Below, piece after piece: positions 5,470 to 5,867 of a DNA stretch of 5,867 nucleotides; positions within the stretch are counted from its first letter, which is position 1; each line of letters starts with the position of its first letter. The stretch is from contig JALSNT010000004.1 of the NCBI GenBank assembly GCA_026986885.1, forward strand, positions 1-5,867, in the 5' to 3' direction. This DNA comes from Desulfobulbaceae bacterium. GTDB taxonomy: Bacteria; Desulfobacterota; Desulfobulbia; Desulfobulbales; Desulfobulbaceae. The translations under genes were made by a program, and so were the position numbers. The notes under the pieces were generated by a model that ran no database searches, was not told the origin of the DNA, and worked only from the letters and a program-made list of their open reading frames with translations.

Positions 5470-5587
5470 GCCGTCGATTTCTGGTGCCTTGTACAGGGAA
5501 AACTTGCAAAACCGGTATATACCTTGTATTTTAGCCAGCCTATGTTGCCTGCTAAAGTTTTTCAGATGATTATTTTCAGGGAAAATT
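5470..5587 (+). other. Short intergenic region between the DUF362 and SDR genes
   Basis: This 118-bp spacer contains a candidate promoter (5504-5532). An imperfect hairpin (TAGC 5532-5535 with GCTA 5551-5554, inner GC pairs and a two-base mismatch) precedes a T5 run near 5558-5562 and could be a weak terminator. AGGGA at 5578-5582 is the ribosome binding site of the SDR gene. Confidence 0.4.
5504..5532 (+). promoter_or_regulatory. Candidate sigma-70 promoter with embedded palindrome
   Basis: TTGCAA (5504-5509) and TATTTT (5527-5532) are 17 bp apart, each matching four of six consensus positions. The spacer holds the perfect 10-bp palindrome GGTATATACC (5514-5523), where a bound repressor would block polymerase. 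Both calls are by eye. Confidence 0.35.
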
Positions 5588-5867
5588 ATGTTTCATCTTC
5601 AAGGTAAAGTCGCGCTTATCACCGGTGGTTCACGCGGCATAGGCAGGGCGATTGCCCTGCGACTGGCCGAAAACGGGGTGGATATCGTGGTTAACTATGT
5701 CCGTCACCGCAAGGATGCCGAAGCAACGGTGGCCGCCATCGAGGAAAACGGTGTTCGTTGTCTGGCCGTTAAGGCAAATGTCGCTAAAGAGGCTGATGTT
5801 GACCGGATGTTTGCAGAAATCAGTGAACATTACTCCAGGCTGGATATCCTGGTTTCCAATGCAGCTT
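5588..5867 (+). CDS. fabL: Short-chain dehydrogenase/reductase, probably FabL-type enoyl-ACP reductase (cut by right edge)
   Basis: ATG 5588, with AGGGA five bases upstream, opens a frame of 93 residues to the edge. TGGSRGIG (12-19) is the classical SDR cofactor-binding glycine motif. Arg16 and the segment NYVRHRKDAEA (36-46) favour NADPH. KANV (62-65) and the terminal VSNAA (89-93) stand where FabG usually has a D-V motif and NNAG. Together with RLAENGVDIVVNY (25-37) this resembles FabL, the NADPH enoyl-ACP reductase III of Bacillus, which completes the elongation cycle of fatty acid synthesis in the cytoplasm. The catalytic Ser/Tyr-x6-Lys lies beyond the edge, so the reaction cannot be confirmed. 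FabG-like 3-oxoacyl-ACP reductase or another SDR is the alternative. The SDR family is firm, the subfamily moderate. Confidence 0.8.
   Translation, partial: MFHLQGKVALITGGSRGIGRAIALRLAENGVDIVVNYVRHRKDAEATVAAIEENGVRCLAVKANVAKEADVDRMFAEISEHYSRLDILVSNAA

Overview
The window reads as ordinary chromosomal metabolic DNA from a Gram-negative, probably anaerobic bacterium. The combination of an Aquifex-type fused aconitase, a short ACT-domain phosphoglycerate dehydrogenase, a DUF362 protein, a FabL-like reductase and a sigma-54 promoter would suit a deltaproteobacterium (Desulfobacterota, for example the Desulfobulbales). That placement is inferred from gene content and was not tested. No phage, transposase, CRISPR, tRNA or rRNA was seen.

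Layout: a truncated, secreted M1-aminopeptidase-like gene runs leftward off the left edge (479 to 1). It diverges across a 218-bp spacer from serA (698-1882), which is followed 70 bp later by a fused-domain aconitase (1953-3884). These two rightward genes probably share a transcript: they supply the first step of serine synthesis and the citrate-isocitrate step of the TCA cycle. A 637-bp AT-rich spacer (3885-4521) follows. Then come a rightward DUF362 gene (4522-5469) and, 118 bp on, a FabL-type SDR gene cut by the right edge (5588 onward).

The most interesting DNA is the 3885-4521 spacer. It holds a near-consensus sigma-54 promoter (4114-4129) whose predicted start (about 4140) lies only about 65 nt upstream of the end of a strong intrinsic terminator (4170-4204). 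With no ORF between, this is the architecture of a very short sigma-54-driven small RNA with a CU-rich, anti-Shine-Dalgarno-like 5' part. Immediately downstream is an element of about 165 nt with two nested long-range inverted repeats and a T-run (4204-4375). After it come a perfect 12-bp palindrome and a set of mutually exclusive stems just ahead of the DUF362 ribosome binding site. The coding genes themselves belong to known families; the regulatory content of this spacer is what may be undescribed.
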